Assembly (NCBI GenBank): GCA_036506275.1
Contig: DASXSB010000090.1
Span: 1-48,217, forward strand
Reading direction: 5' to 3'
Length of the DNA: 48,217 nucleotides
DNA from: DASXSB01 sp036506275
GTDB taxonomy: Bacteria > Methylomirabilota > Methylomirabilia > Rokubacteriales > CSP1-6
Under the pieces are notes generated by a model. It had not been told where the DNA came from and searched no databases. It saw only the letters and a list, made by a program, of their open reading frames with translations. This document shows, in pieces, positions 32,053 to 40,193 of the stretch (the first letter of the stretch is position 1; the number at the start of each line of letters is the position of its first letter). Made by a program: the position numbers and the translations under genes.

Positions 32053-32976
32053 CTAGACCAGAACGCCGTCGAGCGCTGCCGCCGCTTCCCGCCGGAGGCG
32101 ATGAGCCTCGTCGACGTCGACGGCGGCGAACGTGATGCGCTGCCCCGGCTTCACCTGGCCGAGACGCGCGATGTCGAACGAGCACACCGTGGCGATTTTC
32201 GTGTAGCCACCCGTCGATTGTCGATCGACAAGAAGGACGATGGGCTGCCCGTCGCCGGGGACCTGAACGGAGCCGAGCGCGATGCCGTCGGAGATGATGT
32301 CGTGGCCGCGCGCGTGGGCGATCCGGGGCCCGCGCAGGCGCGCGCCCATGCGGTCGGACTGGGGCAGCATCTCGTAGCCCTCGCCGAGAAGGGCGGCGAT
32401 CCCCGCGTCCGTGAACCGATCCGCCTGCGGACCCAGCACGAGGCGAATGGTGGGCGTTCCGCCGAGCTCGGGAACGACGTCCCCCGAGATCGCGCGCACG
32501 GCGGGAATGGGCGCCGCCCTCACCGGCAACGTGTCGCCCTTGCGCAGAGCGCGGCCCTCGACGCCGCCGAGCCGCCCGCGGAGGTAGGTGGCGCTGGATC
32601 CGAGCACGCGCGGGATGTCGAGGCCGCCCGCGAACGTCACGTACGCGCGCACGCCGGCCCGCGCGGCGCCCACGCGCACGGTGTCGCCGGCCGCGAGCGG
32701 GATGGTCGTCCACGTGGGGACGTTCGCGTCGTTGACGGTGACGGGAACGTCGGCGCCGGTCACCGCGATCGCGCACGGAGCATCGGTGCGGAAGCGCGGG
32801 CCGACCAGCGTGCACTCGAGGCCGGCGGCGCCGTCGGCGTTGGCGACGAGTCGGTTGCCGAGGACGAACGCGGTTCGGTCCATGGGTCCCGACGGCGGAA
32901 TGCCGTAGCGGAGGTGGCCGGGGCGGCCCAGATCCTGGACCGTCGTCTGGGGGCCGGGATCGACGATCGTGATCAT
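32053..32976 (-). CDS. pxpC: 5-oxoprolinase subunit C (biotin-dependent carboxyltransferase family)
   Basis: A 307-residue homologue of KipA/allophanate hydrolase subunit 2, the larger partner of PxpB. The opening VDPGPQTTVQDLGRPGHLRYGIPPSGPMDR is diagnostic. ITGADVPV-like AVTGADVPVTVND, AYVTFAGGLDIPRVLGSSATY and the end motif VCSFDIARLGQVKPGQRI follow in order. The start overlaps the pxpB stop by 4 nt, so the B and C subunits are translationally coupled, as in most bacteria. Urea catabolism is excluded by the missing urea carboxylase partner. Confidence 0.94.
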   Translation of the reverse strand: MITIVDPGPQTTVQDLGRPGHLRYGIPPSGPMDRTAFVLGNRLVANADGAAGLECTLVGPRFRTDAPCAIAVTGADVPVTVNDANVPTWTTIPLAAGDTVRVGAARAGVRAYVTFAGGLDIPRVLGSSATYLRGRLGGVEGRALRKGDTLPVRAAPIPAVRAISGDVVPELGGTPTIRLVLGPQADRFTDAGIAALLGEGYEMLPQSDRMGARLRGPRIAHARGHDIISDGIALGSVQVPGDGQPIVLLVDRQSTGGYTKIATVCSFDIARLGQVKPGQRITFAAVDVDEAHRLRREAAAALDGVLV

Positions 32977-33680
32977 GCAATCACGGGCGCGAACGCGCGT
33001 GCTTCCACCGCGCGCGCGATCTCGTTGAACTCGGCGCGGCGCACGGGCCGGAAGGCGACGCGGTCACCGGGCCGGAGCAGGATCGGCTCCGCGGCGCCGG
33101 GATCGTAGAGTCGGAGCGGCGTGCGGCCGAGAATCCAGTAGCCGCCCGGGCTCTCCACGGAATAGACGCAGCACTGCGTGCCCCCGATGCCCACGCTGCT
33201 CGCGGGCACCTTGGTGCGTGGGGTGTCGAGGCGCGGCAGGTGAATTCGCTCCGGCATGCCCGTCATGTAGGGCAGGCCGGGCGTGAAACCCAGGAAGTAG
33301 ACCAGATAGCTGCCACTGGCGTGCAGCCGCACCAGCTCGTCGACGGCGAGCCCCAGCCGCGTGGCCGCGGCCTCCACGTCGAGGCCGAGGTCGGGCTCGT
33401 AGCAGCACGGCAGCTCCACGCGCCGCGCGGGCGGCAGGGTGGCGGTGGACGCCTGGGACGCGATGGCGGCGATGGCCGCGCACAGCGCCTCGTACGAGGT
33501 GACGGCGGGGTCGTAGTACACGAGGAGCGATCGAAAGGTCGGCACCATCTCCACGACGCCGGGGAGCGCCTTCTGCCCGATCAAGAACTCCAGCGCGCGC
33601 ACCCGCGTGTTGATCTCGACGCTGATCTCGTCTCCGAGCTCGACGGAGACGGCGAGGTCGCCCGCCGGAAGGAATCTCAA
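32973..33680 (-). CDS. pxpB: 5-oxoprolinase subunit B (KipI family)
   Basis: A 235-residue cyclophilin-like protein of the KipI/AHS1 family. It contains VSVELGDEISVEINTRVRAL near the start, FRSLLVYYDP, GYLVYFLGFTPGLPYMTG-like SYLVYFLGFTPGLPYM (near 142-157) and PGGYWILGRTPLRLYD near the C terminus, the consensus landmarks of the family. It lies 4 nt after the DUF1445 gene and overlaps pxpC. Together PxpA, B and C form an ATP-dependent ring-opening enzyme in the cytoplasm. Confidence 0.94.
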   Translation of the reverse strand: MRFLPAGDLAVSVELGDEISVEINTRVRALEFLIGQKALPGVVEMVPTFRSLLVYYDPAVTSYEALCAAIAAIASQASTATLPPARRVELPCCYEPDLGLDVEAAATRLGLAVDELVRLHASGSYLVYFLGFTPGLPYMTGMPERIHLPRLDTPRTKVPASSVGIGGTQCCVYSVESPGGYWILGRTPLRLYDPGAAEPILLRPGDRVAFRPVRRAEFNEIARAVEARAFAPVIA

Positions 33681-33684
33681 GCGC

Positions 33685-34473
33685 TCAGAAGGCGGCGAGC
33701 GCGGAGTTCGGTACGTCCGTGATGAACATGTGACCGGGACTGTGCGTGATCATGAGCGGCGGCCTGGAGGCGAGCGCCACCGCCTGCGGCGTCACTCCAC
33801 ACGCCCAGAAGACGGGCACGTCGCCGGGACGGAATTCCTGCGCGTCGCCCCAGTGCGGGCGCGTGACGTCGGAGATGCCGATGGCTCCCGGATCACCGAT
33901 GTGGACAGGCGCGCCGTGCGCGTTCGGAAAGCGCGCGCTCGCCGTCACGGCCTTCGAGAGGAGCGCGGCCGGGATCGGGCGCATCGACACCACCATAGGA
34001 CCGTGAAAGGCGCCCGCGGGGCGGCACGGGATCGACGTCCGCCACATGGCCACGTTCTTCCCGTGCTCGACGTGCCAGAGCGGGATGCCGGCCTCCAGCA
34101 GCGCCCACTCGAAGGTGAAGGAGCAGCCGAGCAGGAACGCCACGAGGTCGTCGCGCCAGAACGGCGTGACGTCGGTGACCTCGTCGGCGAGCACGCCGTC
34201 CTTGTAGATCCGGTAGCGCGGGATGTCGGTGCGGAGATCGGCGCCGGGGGCAACGCCCGTCGGCTCCGCGGAGCCGACGTCGGTGACCTCGATGAGCGGG
34301 CACGGGCGCGGATTGCGCTGGCAGAAGACCAGGAAGTCGTACGCCTGCTCGCGCGGCAGCACGGCGAGGTTCGCCTGCACGTAGCCCTGCCCGAGACCGG
34401 AGGTGACGCCGGTCAGCTTCTTCTGCCTGATGTCGCGACGGATCTCGCGGGGATGGCGCGTGTCGATCGGCAT
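33685..34473 (-). CDS. DUF1445 protein, putative hydro-lyase / D-glutamate cyclase-like
   Basis: A 262-residue protein of the family that includes the mitochondrial D-glutamate cyclase DGLUCY, which converts D-glutamate to 5-oxo-D-proline. Landmarks are TSGLGQGYVQANLAVLP, CPLIEVTDVG, DIPRYRIYKDG, PFWRDDLVAFLLGCSFTFEWALL and GPMVVSMRP, with HVEHGKNVAMWRT in the middle. The ATG at 34473 has no ribosome binding site but has TAGAAT six bases upstream. It is 4 nt before pxpB. In this setting it most likely makes the 5-oxoproline that the oxoprolinase opens; this is inference from the operon. Confidence 0.83.
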   Translation of the reverse strand: MPIDTRHPREIRRDIRQKKLTGVTSGLGQGYVQANLAVLPREQAYDFLVFCQRNPRPCPLIEVTDVGSAEPTGVAPGADLRTDIPRYRIYKDGVLADEVTDVTPFWRDDLVAFLLGCSFTFEWALLEAGIPLWHVEHGKNVAMWRTSIPCRPAGAFHGPMVVSMRPIPAALLSKAVTASARFPNAHGAPVHIGDPGAIGISDVTRPHWGDAQEFRPGDVPVFWACGVTPQAVALASRPPLMITHSPGHMFITDVPNSALAAF

Positions 34474-34479
34474 ATCGGG

Positions 34480-34485
34480 ATTCTA
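34480..34485 (-). promoter_or_regulatory. -10-like hexamer directly before the DUF1445 gene
   Basis: TAGAAT matches the -10 consensus in five of six bases and is separated from the ATG by only six bases. No TTGACA-like -35 lies at the usual distance. If active it would give a leaderless transcript starting the oxoproline gene set independently of the dehydrogenase gene upstream. Confidence 0.3.
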
Positions 34486-34517
34486 GCAGGCCGGCGCCGC
34501 CGCGCACCGCCCACGCA

Positions 34518-35504
34518 CTATCGCATCCCGAGCCGGGACCACACGTCAGGGTTGACGAGGACGTTCGGCTTCTCGCCACGCAGCACGCGCAGCATCTCGC
34601 CCGCCACCTGGAGCGCCATCTGGCGATTGGCCTCCAGCGTGACGCCGGCCACGTGCGAGGTCACGACTACGTTGGGAAGGTTCAGGAGCGGGTTGTCGGC
34701 GCTCGTCGGCTCCTCCTCGAAGACGTCGAGGCCGGCCGCGCGCAGATGACCCCGCGTGAGGGCCTCGAAGAGCGCGCGTTCCTCCTGCACCGGACCCCGC
34801 GAGGTATTGATGAAGATGGCGCCCGGCTTCAGCAACCCGAGCGTGCGCGCGTTGATCATGCCGCGCGTCTCTGGCGTGAGCGGCGTGTGACAGGTGAGAT
34901 AGTCCACCTGCGGCAGCAACGCTTCGAGGCTCGCCACCGGTTCGGCGCCACGCCGGCGCACCTCGTCGGGAGCGAGGTACTTGTCGTAACCGAGGACGCG
35001 CATTCCGAAGGCGGCCGCGAACCGCGCCACCAGGCGCCCGATGTTGCCGACGCCCACGATCCCGAGCGTCTTGCCGCCGAGCTCCGAGTTGCCGGTGGCG
35101 CCTCGCGTGCTCCAGTCCACCGCGCGCGTCATGCGGTCGACCTGGAGCGTGCGCTTCGCGCACGTCAGCATCAGCATCAGCGCGTGCTCGGCCACCGCCT
35201 GGGAGTTGGAGCCGGGCGCGTGGACGACGGCGACGCCCAGGCGGGTGGCGGCGGGGATATCCACCGTATCGAGGCCGACGCCGTGGCGACCCACCACGCG
35301 CAACCTTGGGCACGCCCTCATCAAGCTCTCCGTGCAGCGGGGACGGGTGCGGAAGAGGATGCCTTCGGCGTCGGCGGACGCCTTGACGAACTCGGGCTCC
35401 GTCTCCTCCGTGCAGAGGTGGACGCGCGCTTCCTGCTCGAGGAGAGCGCGGCCGTCGGGATGGATGGGGCCGGCGAGCACGACGAGGGGACGGGCGGCGG
35501 TCAT
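34518..35504 (-). CDS. D-isomer 2-hydroxyacid dehydrogenase (NAD-binding)
   Basis: A 328-residue enzyme of the phosphoglycerate/hydroxypyruvate dehydrogenase family. The Rossmann motif is GVGNIG (151-156); catalytic residues are R236 (NTSRGPV), the glutamate of VFEEEP (near 265) and H284 (SHVAG). There is no ACT domain, so it is not the regulated SerA form. The ATG follows GGAAGGAG. It is 44 nt before the DUF1445 gene on the same strand and could recycle the keto acid of the nearby aminotransferase, though the substrate is not known. Confidence 0.9.
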   Translation of the reverse strand: MTAARPLVVLAGPIHPDGRALLEQEARVHLCTEETEPEFVKASADAEGILFRTRPRCTESLMRACPRLRVVGRHGVGLDTVDIPAATRLGVAVVHAPGSNSQAVAEHALMLMLTCAKRTLQVDRMTRAVDWSTRGATGNSELGGKTLGIVGVGNIGRLVARFAAAFGMRVLGYDKYLAPDEVRRRGAEPVASLEALLPQVDYLTCHTPLTPETRGMINARTLGLLKPGAIFINTSRGPVQEERALFEALTRGHLRAAGLDVFEEEPTSADNPLLNLPNVVVTSHVAGVTLEANRQMALQVAGEMLRVLRGEKPNVLVNPDVWSRLGMR

Positions 35505-35521
35505 GCGGTCTCCTTCCAGGG

Positions 35522-35566
35522 TCTGGCCATCGCGGGGCGGTTCCTGGGTTCGGCCATCACGGGCGG
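35522..35566. repeat. Imperfect 27-nt direct repeat in an intergenic gap
   Basis: TCTGGCCATCGCGGGGCGG (from 35522) recurs as TTCGGCCATCACGGGCGG (from 35549), 27 nt apart, in the 102-nt gap between the dehydrogenase and methyltransferase genes. Two copies only. It may be a small duplication or a paired protein site; I see no promoter hexamers within it. Confidence 0.4.
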
Positions 35567-35606
35567 CTCCGGCGTTCGGTGATCATGCGCGGGCGCGCGG
35601 CAACGA

Positions 35607-36365
35607 TCATTTGCGGGCGACGATGACGAGCCGGGGCGCGTCCATGGAGAACGGCGTGCCGTCGAGGCCGCCATAGACGTCCACCCGGCTCCACCGCTCG
35701 GGACGCAACATCCCCCGCAGCTCGTGGGCGGCGTAGAGCCTGATGTCGGTCTCGCCGATCAGGATTTCGCGCTCGCCGTCGGCGGCGGCCCCTTCAATGC
35801 GCGACCACCGCGCCCGCCAGCGGCTGGTGACGGGCTCGAAGGTGTTCTCGATGCGCAGCGTCCAGTCGTCGAACTGTCGGCGCTCCTCGGCCGCCAGCGA
35901 GCGAACGCACTGGTCGCGATTGCGGGTGTCGAGCACGAAGAGCCCGCCCGGAGTGAGGGCGCGCCAGAAGCGATCGATGAGCTGACGGTCCTCGTCGTCG
36001 CTGAAGTAGCCGATGCTCTGGTCGAGGTTCACGGCGAGGTCGAAATCGGAGGCGAAGTCGGTATCGCGCATGTCCTCGCACACCCAGTCCACCGTCACGC
36101 CGGCGCTGGCGGCGGCGGCGCGGCCACGCCCGAGCTCCGTCTCGTTGAAGTCGACGCCGGTCACGCGATAGCCCGAGCGCGCGAAGGCGATGGCGTGGCG
36201 GCCGAACCCACACGGCGCATCCAGCACGCGCGCGCCCGGCTTGAGGCCGGTGACGCCGACGAGCCAGCGCACAGCGCGGGCGGCCGCATCGGGAGGATTG
36301 AGCGCCTGCGAGATGACCGGCCACGCCTCGCGGAAAAACCGCTCGCTCTGAAACACGCCGGCCAT
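35607..36365 (-). CDS. SAM-dependent methyltransferase, class I
   Basis: A 252-residue methyltransferase. Motif I is VLDAPCGFGRHAIAFA (near 47-62); motif II has VTGVDFNETEL with the ribose-binding acidic residue; CEDMRDTDF and VNLDQSIGYFSDDED follow; and LTPGGLFVLDTRNRD is the post-motif strand. The C-terminal half (FEPVTSRWRARWSRIEG, LYAAHELRGMLRP) resembles small-molecule methyltransferases. The substrate is unknown. It is separated by 102 nt from the dehydrogenase gene and is divergent from the epimerase gene. Confidence 0.87.
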   Translation of the reverse strand: MAGVFQSERFFREAWPVISQALNPPDAAARAVRWLVGVTGLKPGARVLDAPCGFGRHAIAFARSGYRVTGVDFNETELGRGRAAAASAGVTVDWVCEDMRDTDFASDFDLAVNLDQSIGYFSDDEDRQLIDRFWRALTPGGLFVLDTRNRDQCVRSLAAEERRQFDDWTLRIENTFEPVTSRWRARWSRIEGAAADGEREILIGETDIRLYAAHELRGMLRPERWSRVDVYGGLDGTPFSMDAPRLVIVARK

Positions 36366-36442
36366 TATAGCGGCGCCGCCGGCGCGCGCGACGGGGGCCC
36401 CGCGGCGGGGCGGAGGCGGACGCCGTGATATGGTTTCTCGCC

Positions 36443-37417
36443 ATGAGCGTGCTCGTGACCGGCGCCTTCGGCTGCATCGGCTCCTGGGTGGTGCGCCAGC
36501 TCCTCGCCGAAGGCGAGCGTCCCGTGCTGTTCGATCTCGGCGACGATCCGTGGCGCCTGCGCATGATCGCCGGCGCCGACGTGGCGGCGCGCGCGCGGAT
36601 GGTCCGCGGCGACATCGCCGACGGCGACGCGGTGACGCGCGCCGTGCGCGACCACGACGTCGACCGGGTCGTTCACCTCGCGGCGTGGCAGGTTCCGCTC
36701 TGCCGTCAGGACCCGCCGAAAGGCGCGCTCGTGAACGTGGTCGGCACCGCCAACGTGTTCGAGGCCGCGCGCGCGAGCGCCGGCCGCGTCGCGCGCGTGG
36801 TCTACGTCTCGTCGGCGGCGGTGTTCGGTCCCCCCGCCCTCTATCCGCCCGGGCCCGTGAAGGACGACGCCCCGCCGCGGCCGGCCACGCACTATGGCGT
36901 CTACAAGGTCGCCAACGAGGAAACCGCGCGCGTCTACAACGACGAGCACGGGATCCCGTCCATGGGCTTCCGTCCGCTCTCCGTCTACGGTCCCGGGCGG
37001 GACTTCGGCCTCACCGCGGATCCCACGCTCGCCATGAAGGCGGCCGTGCTCGGGCGCCCGTTCCAGATCCGCTGGGGCGGCGCCACCGATCTCATCTACA
37101 CCGAGGACGTCGCGCGCGCCCTCATCGCCGCCGCCCGCTCGCGGCTCGACGGCGCCCGCGTCTACAACCTGCACGGGGCGTCCGCGCGCATCGCCGACGT
37201 CGTCGCGCTCGTCGAGCGCGCGTGGCCGGCCGCGAAAGGAACGATCACGCACGTGGAGCAGCCGCTTCCGTTTCCCGACGCCCTCGACGACGCGCGCTAT
37301 CAGAAAGATCTCGGTCCCGCCGCGCCCACCAGCCTCGCCGACGGCGTCCGCCGCACGATCGACGAGTTCGCGCGCCTCCAGAAGGATGGCCGCCTCGACG
37401 CGCGGGAGCTCGCGTGA
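36443..37417 (+). CDS. NAD-dependent epimerase/dehydratase (extended SDR)
   Basis: A 324-residue nucleotide-sugar or related epimerase. It has the N-terminal cofactor motif TGAFGCIG (6-13), VVHLAAWQV, catalytic S123/S124 (YVSSAAVFG) and the YxxxK pair Y151/K155 (THYGVYKVANEE). FRPLSVYGPGRDFGLTADP and IYTEDVARA are typical of the extended type. The ATG at 36443 is preferred over a GTG at 36425 because it puts the glycine motif near the start. The acetyltransferase gene overlaps its stop by 4 nt (GTGA). Confidence 0.88.
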   Translation: MSVLVTGAFGCIGSWVVRQLLAEGERPVLFDLGDDPWRLRMIAGADVAARARMVRGDIADGDAVTRAVRDHDVDRVVHLAAWQVPLCRQDPPKGALVNVVGTANVFEAARASAGRVARVVYVSSAAVFGPPALYPPGPVKDDAPPRPATHYGVYKVANEETARVYNDEHGIPSMGFRPLSVYGPGRDFGLTADPTLAMKAAVLGRPFQIRWGGATDLIYTEDVARALIAAARSRLDGARVYNLHGASARIADVVALVERAWPAAKGTITHVEQPLPFPDALDDARYQKDLGPAAPTSLADGVRRTIDEFARLQKDGRLDARELA

Positions 37418-37908
37418 CCGATTACACGGTGCGGCTGGCCACATTCGACGACGCCGCCGCCATCTGCGAGATCTACAACCAGGGGATCGAGGATCGCGTG
37501 GCCACGCTGGAGACGGAGCTGCGCACGCCCGACGAGCGCCGGCAGTGGCTGGCCGCGCGCAGCCCGCGACATCCCGTGGTGGTCGCGGAGACGGGGGCGC
37601 GCATCGCGGCGTGGGGTAGCTTGAACGTCTTCAACTCGCGGGAGGCCTACCGGTTCGTGGCCGACTTGTCCGTCTACGTCGAGCGCGCGTTTCGCGGCAA
37701 GGGCGCGGGGAGCGCCGTGCTCGCGCGCCTCGTCGAGCTAGGCCGCGCCCACGGCTACCACAAGCTCGTGCTGTCCGCGTTTCCCACCAACACGGGCGGC
37801 ATGGCGCTCTACACCAAGTTCGGGTTCCGCACCGTCGGCATCTACAAGGAGCAAGGTCTGCTCGACGGTCAGTGGGTGGACACGGTGATCATGGAGAAGC
37901 TCCTGTAG
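37414..37908 (+). CDS. GNAT-family N-acetyltransferase (phosphinothricin acetyltransferase-like)
   Basis: A 164-residue acyl-CoA N-acyltransferase. The N terminus TVRLATFDDAAAICEIYNQGI and the middle FNSREAYRFVADLSVYVERAFRGKGAGSAVLARLV (CoA-binding RGKGAGSA near 90-97) match the Pat/YncA-like group, followed by LVLSAFPTNTGGMALYTKFGFRTVG. The GTG start overlaps the epimerase stop by 4 nt. The natural substrate is probably an amino acid or analogue, and self-resistance cannot be claimed. Its 3' end overlaps the next gene by 37 nt. Confidence 0.87.
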   Translation: MTDYTVRLATFDDAAAICEIYNQGIEDRVATLETELRTPDERRQWLAARSPRHPVVVAETGARIAAWGSLNVFNSREAYRFVADLSVYVERAFRGKGAGSAVLARLVELGRAHGYHKLVLSAFPTNTGGMALYTKFGFRTVGIYKEQGLLDGQWVDTVIMEKLL

Positions 37909-38642
37909 CGGTCACGCTCCAGTTCCTCGGCTGCGGCGACGCGTTCGGCAGCGGGGGACGCCTGCAGACCTGCTTGCACGTGCCCACCGCGGAGGGCGGC
38001 CTCCTCATTGATTGCGGCGCCTCGTCGCTGATCGCGCTCAAGCGCGCCGCCGTGGATCCGGCGTCGATCGGCTGGGTCGCGCTCACCCATCTCCACGGCG
38101 ACCATTTCGGCGGCATCCCGTTCCTGGTGCTCGACGGTCAATTCAGCCGGCGCCAGCGTCCGCTCGTGATCGCCGGTCCCCCGGGCGTGCAGGCGCGGGT
38201 GGAGGCGGCGATGGAGGTGTTCTTCCCCGGCTCCACGCGCGTCGCCCGTCGCTTCCCGCTCACGTTCGTGGAGCTCGCCGAAGGCATGCCCCTCGTCCTC
38301 GGTCCCGCCACCGTGACCGCGTTCCCCGTGAACCATCCGAGCGGCGCTCCCGCCTACGCCCTCCGCGTGGCGCTCGCGGACAGGGTCATCGCGTACTCGG
38401 GCGACACGGAATGGACGGAAAGCCTGATCGACGCCGCCCGCGACGCCGACGTCTTCGTGTGCGAGGCATACTTCTTCGACAAGGCCGTCAAGTATCACCT
38501 CGACTACCGGACGCTGCGCGCGCACGCCGATCGGCTGGGATGCAAGCGCCTGGTGCTCACGCACATGAGCGACGACATGCTGGCGCGGCTCGGGGACGTG
38601 GACGTCGAGACCGCGCGCGACGGCCTCGTCGTCACCGTCTGA
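37872..38642 (+). CDS. Metallo-beta-lactamase-fold hydrolase, RNase Z-like
   Basis: A 256-residue hydrolase with the THLHGDHFGG metal motif (near 72-81), the strand VTLQFLGCGDAFGSGGRLQT at the start, AFPVNHPSGAPAYALRV, YSGDTEWTESL and LTHMSDDM. These are features of the RNase Z/ElaC branch, but the long RNase Z exosite arm is absent, so tRNA processing is doubtful. The only usable start is the GTG at 37872, inside the preceding gene (37-nt overlap); later start codons would remove the first beta strand. The substrate is unknown; cyclic nucleotide or aryl-ester hydrolysis occurs in relatives. Confidence 0.85.
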   Translation: MGGHGDHGEAPVAVTLQFLGCGDAFGSGGRLQTCLHVPTAEGGLLIDCGASSLIALKRAAVDPASIGWVALTHLHGDHFGGIPFLVLDGQFSRRQRPLVIAGPPGVQARVEAAMEVFFPGSTRVARRFPLTFVELAEGMPLVLGPATVTAFPVNHPSGAPAYALRVALADRVIAYSGDTEWTESLIDAARDADVFVCEAYFFDKAVKYHLDYRTLRAHADRLGCKRLVLTHMSDDMLARLGDVDVETARDGLVVTV

Positions 38643-38762
38643 TGGCTCCCTCTCAGAATTTCGTGGGACGGGCCTCCGGGCGCTAAGCTCGAAGTACCTG
38701 CTCCGCCTCGGGTCGCTCTCCTCACAGGCGGCATCACAGGAGGTCACGGGACAACGCCCTAG

Positions 38763-40175
38763 GTGCGCTTACCTCGCCGCCTGTCGCGCGTGCGGGCTTC
38801 CCTCTATGCGTGTCACGCGGAGGGCGCGACGGCCGAGATCTTCAACGCCTGCGCGGGCGGGGCCGTGGTCACGGCGTGGGCGCTCTACCTGGGCGCGGGC
38901 GCCTTCACCATCGGTCTCCTCGGCGCGCTTCCCCTCGCCGCCCAGCTCTTGCAGCTGCCGGCCGCGTACCTGACGCGCCGGTTCGGGCCCAAGAGCGTGA
39001 CCGTCATCGCGGTGGGGGGCGCCCGCCTCGTGTGGCTCCCGCTCGCGATCGTGCCGCTCGTCAACCTCCCCGCCGCCACCAAGCTCCACGTCTTCATCGG
39101 TGTCTCCGCGGTGGCGGCCGTGCTCGGCGTGGTCGGGAACAACTCGTGGACGGCGTGGATGGCGGAGCTCGTGCCGAGCCGCATCCGCGGCCGGTTCTTC
39201 GGCCGCCGCGGCGTGTTCCTGAGCCTTGCCGCCACGCCGGCCTCCCTCGGCGCCGCCGTCGCGCTCGATCACCTCTCCGCACAGGGCGCGCGCGGTGAAG
39301 CCCTCGCCGGCCTCGCCGCCGCCGCTTGTCTCGCCGGCGTGGCCAGCATGCGGCTCCTCCAGCGCCAGCACGATTCCACGCCGCCGGCGCCGCGCGCGCC
39401 CGCGCATCTGGGCGCATTGCTCGTCCCCCTGCGCGACCCCACCATCCGTCCTTACTTGTGGTACCTCCTCGCCTGGAACGCGGCGGTGGGCATCTCCGCG
39501 AGCTTCGCGTCGTTCCACATGCTGAAGAATCTCCAGACGAGCTTCGCCCTCGCCGCCGCCCACGCCATCGCCGTCGCCACCGTGCGCGTGGTCACGGCAC
39601 CCGTGTGCGGCGTGGCGGTGGACCGGCTGGGAGCGCCGCGCGTGCTCGCGCTCTCGTCATTCGGAGTGGCGGGCGTGCCGGTGCTCTGGCTCCTGCTGAC
39701 GCCGGACCAGCTCTGGCCGCTGGCGCTGGAGGCGATCATCGCCGGCGTCCTCTGGAGCGCGCACGGGATCGCCACCATGCAGCTGTTGCTCGCGCTCCCG
39801 CCCGCCGCCGAGCGACCGTTCTACGGCGCCGTCTTCGCCGCCACCGGCGGTGTGGGTTTTGCCGCGTGCTCGGTGCTGGCGGGAGCGCTCGCCACGGCGT
39901 TGCCGGCGCAACTGCCGTTCGCGGAGGGATGGGGTCCGCTCCACCTGCTGTTCGCGCTCTCGGCGGTGGCCCGGGTGGCGGCGGCACGACTCGCGGTCGG
40001 CATCGAAGAGCGAAGCGCCGCCCGCGCCCGCGTGCTCTGGCGCGATCTCGTCCCGCGACGCCAGCGTCCGGTGGGGGCGTTCTACCTGCTTTTCGGATTC
40101 ACGCGGCCGGAGTACCCGAACGTCGCGGCCTTCAAGCGGATCGCCGCCGCCACCTTCCGGATCGCGCCGAAGTAG
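38763..40175 (+). CDS. MFS transporter
   Basis: A 470-residue major-facilitator permease with about 12 helices. It has SLYACHAEGATAEIF before helix 1, AWALYLGAGAFTIGLLGALPL, the loop TRRFGPKSVTVI in place of the classical motif A, and RGRFFGRRGVFLS mid-protein, a pattern seen in a soluble-substrate MFS subgroup of environmental bacteria. The GTG at 38763 is the first possible start because a stop codon precedes it; AGGAGG occurs about 18 nt upstream, which is too far for a good ribosome binding site. A GTG at 38790 is an alternative. It ends convergent with purE. Substrate unknown. Confidence 0.83.
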   Translation: MRLPRRLSRVRASLYACHAEGATAEIFNACAGGAVVTAWALYLGAGAFTIGLLGALPLAAQLLQLPAAYLTRRFGPKSVTVIAVGGARLVWLPLAIVPLVNLPAATKLHVFIGVSAVAAVLGVVGNNSWTAWMAELVPSRIRGRFFGRRGVFLSLAATPASLGAAVALDHLSAQGARGEALAGLAAAACLAGVASMRLLQRQHDSTPPAPRAPAHLGALLVPLRDPTIRPYLWYLLAWNAAVGISASFASFHMLKNLQTSFALAAAHAIAVATVRVVTAPVCGVAVDRLGAPRVLALSSFGVAGVPVLWLLLTPDQLWPLALEAIIAGVLWSAHGIATMQLLLALPPAAERPFYGAVFAATGGVGFAACSVLAGALATALPAQLPFAEGWGPLHLLFALSAVARVAAARLAVGIEERSAARARVLWRDLVPRRQRPVGAFYLLFGFTRPEYPNVAAFKRIAAATFRIAPK

Positions 40176-40193
40176 TCACGCCCGCCGGGCAGA

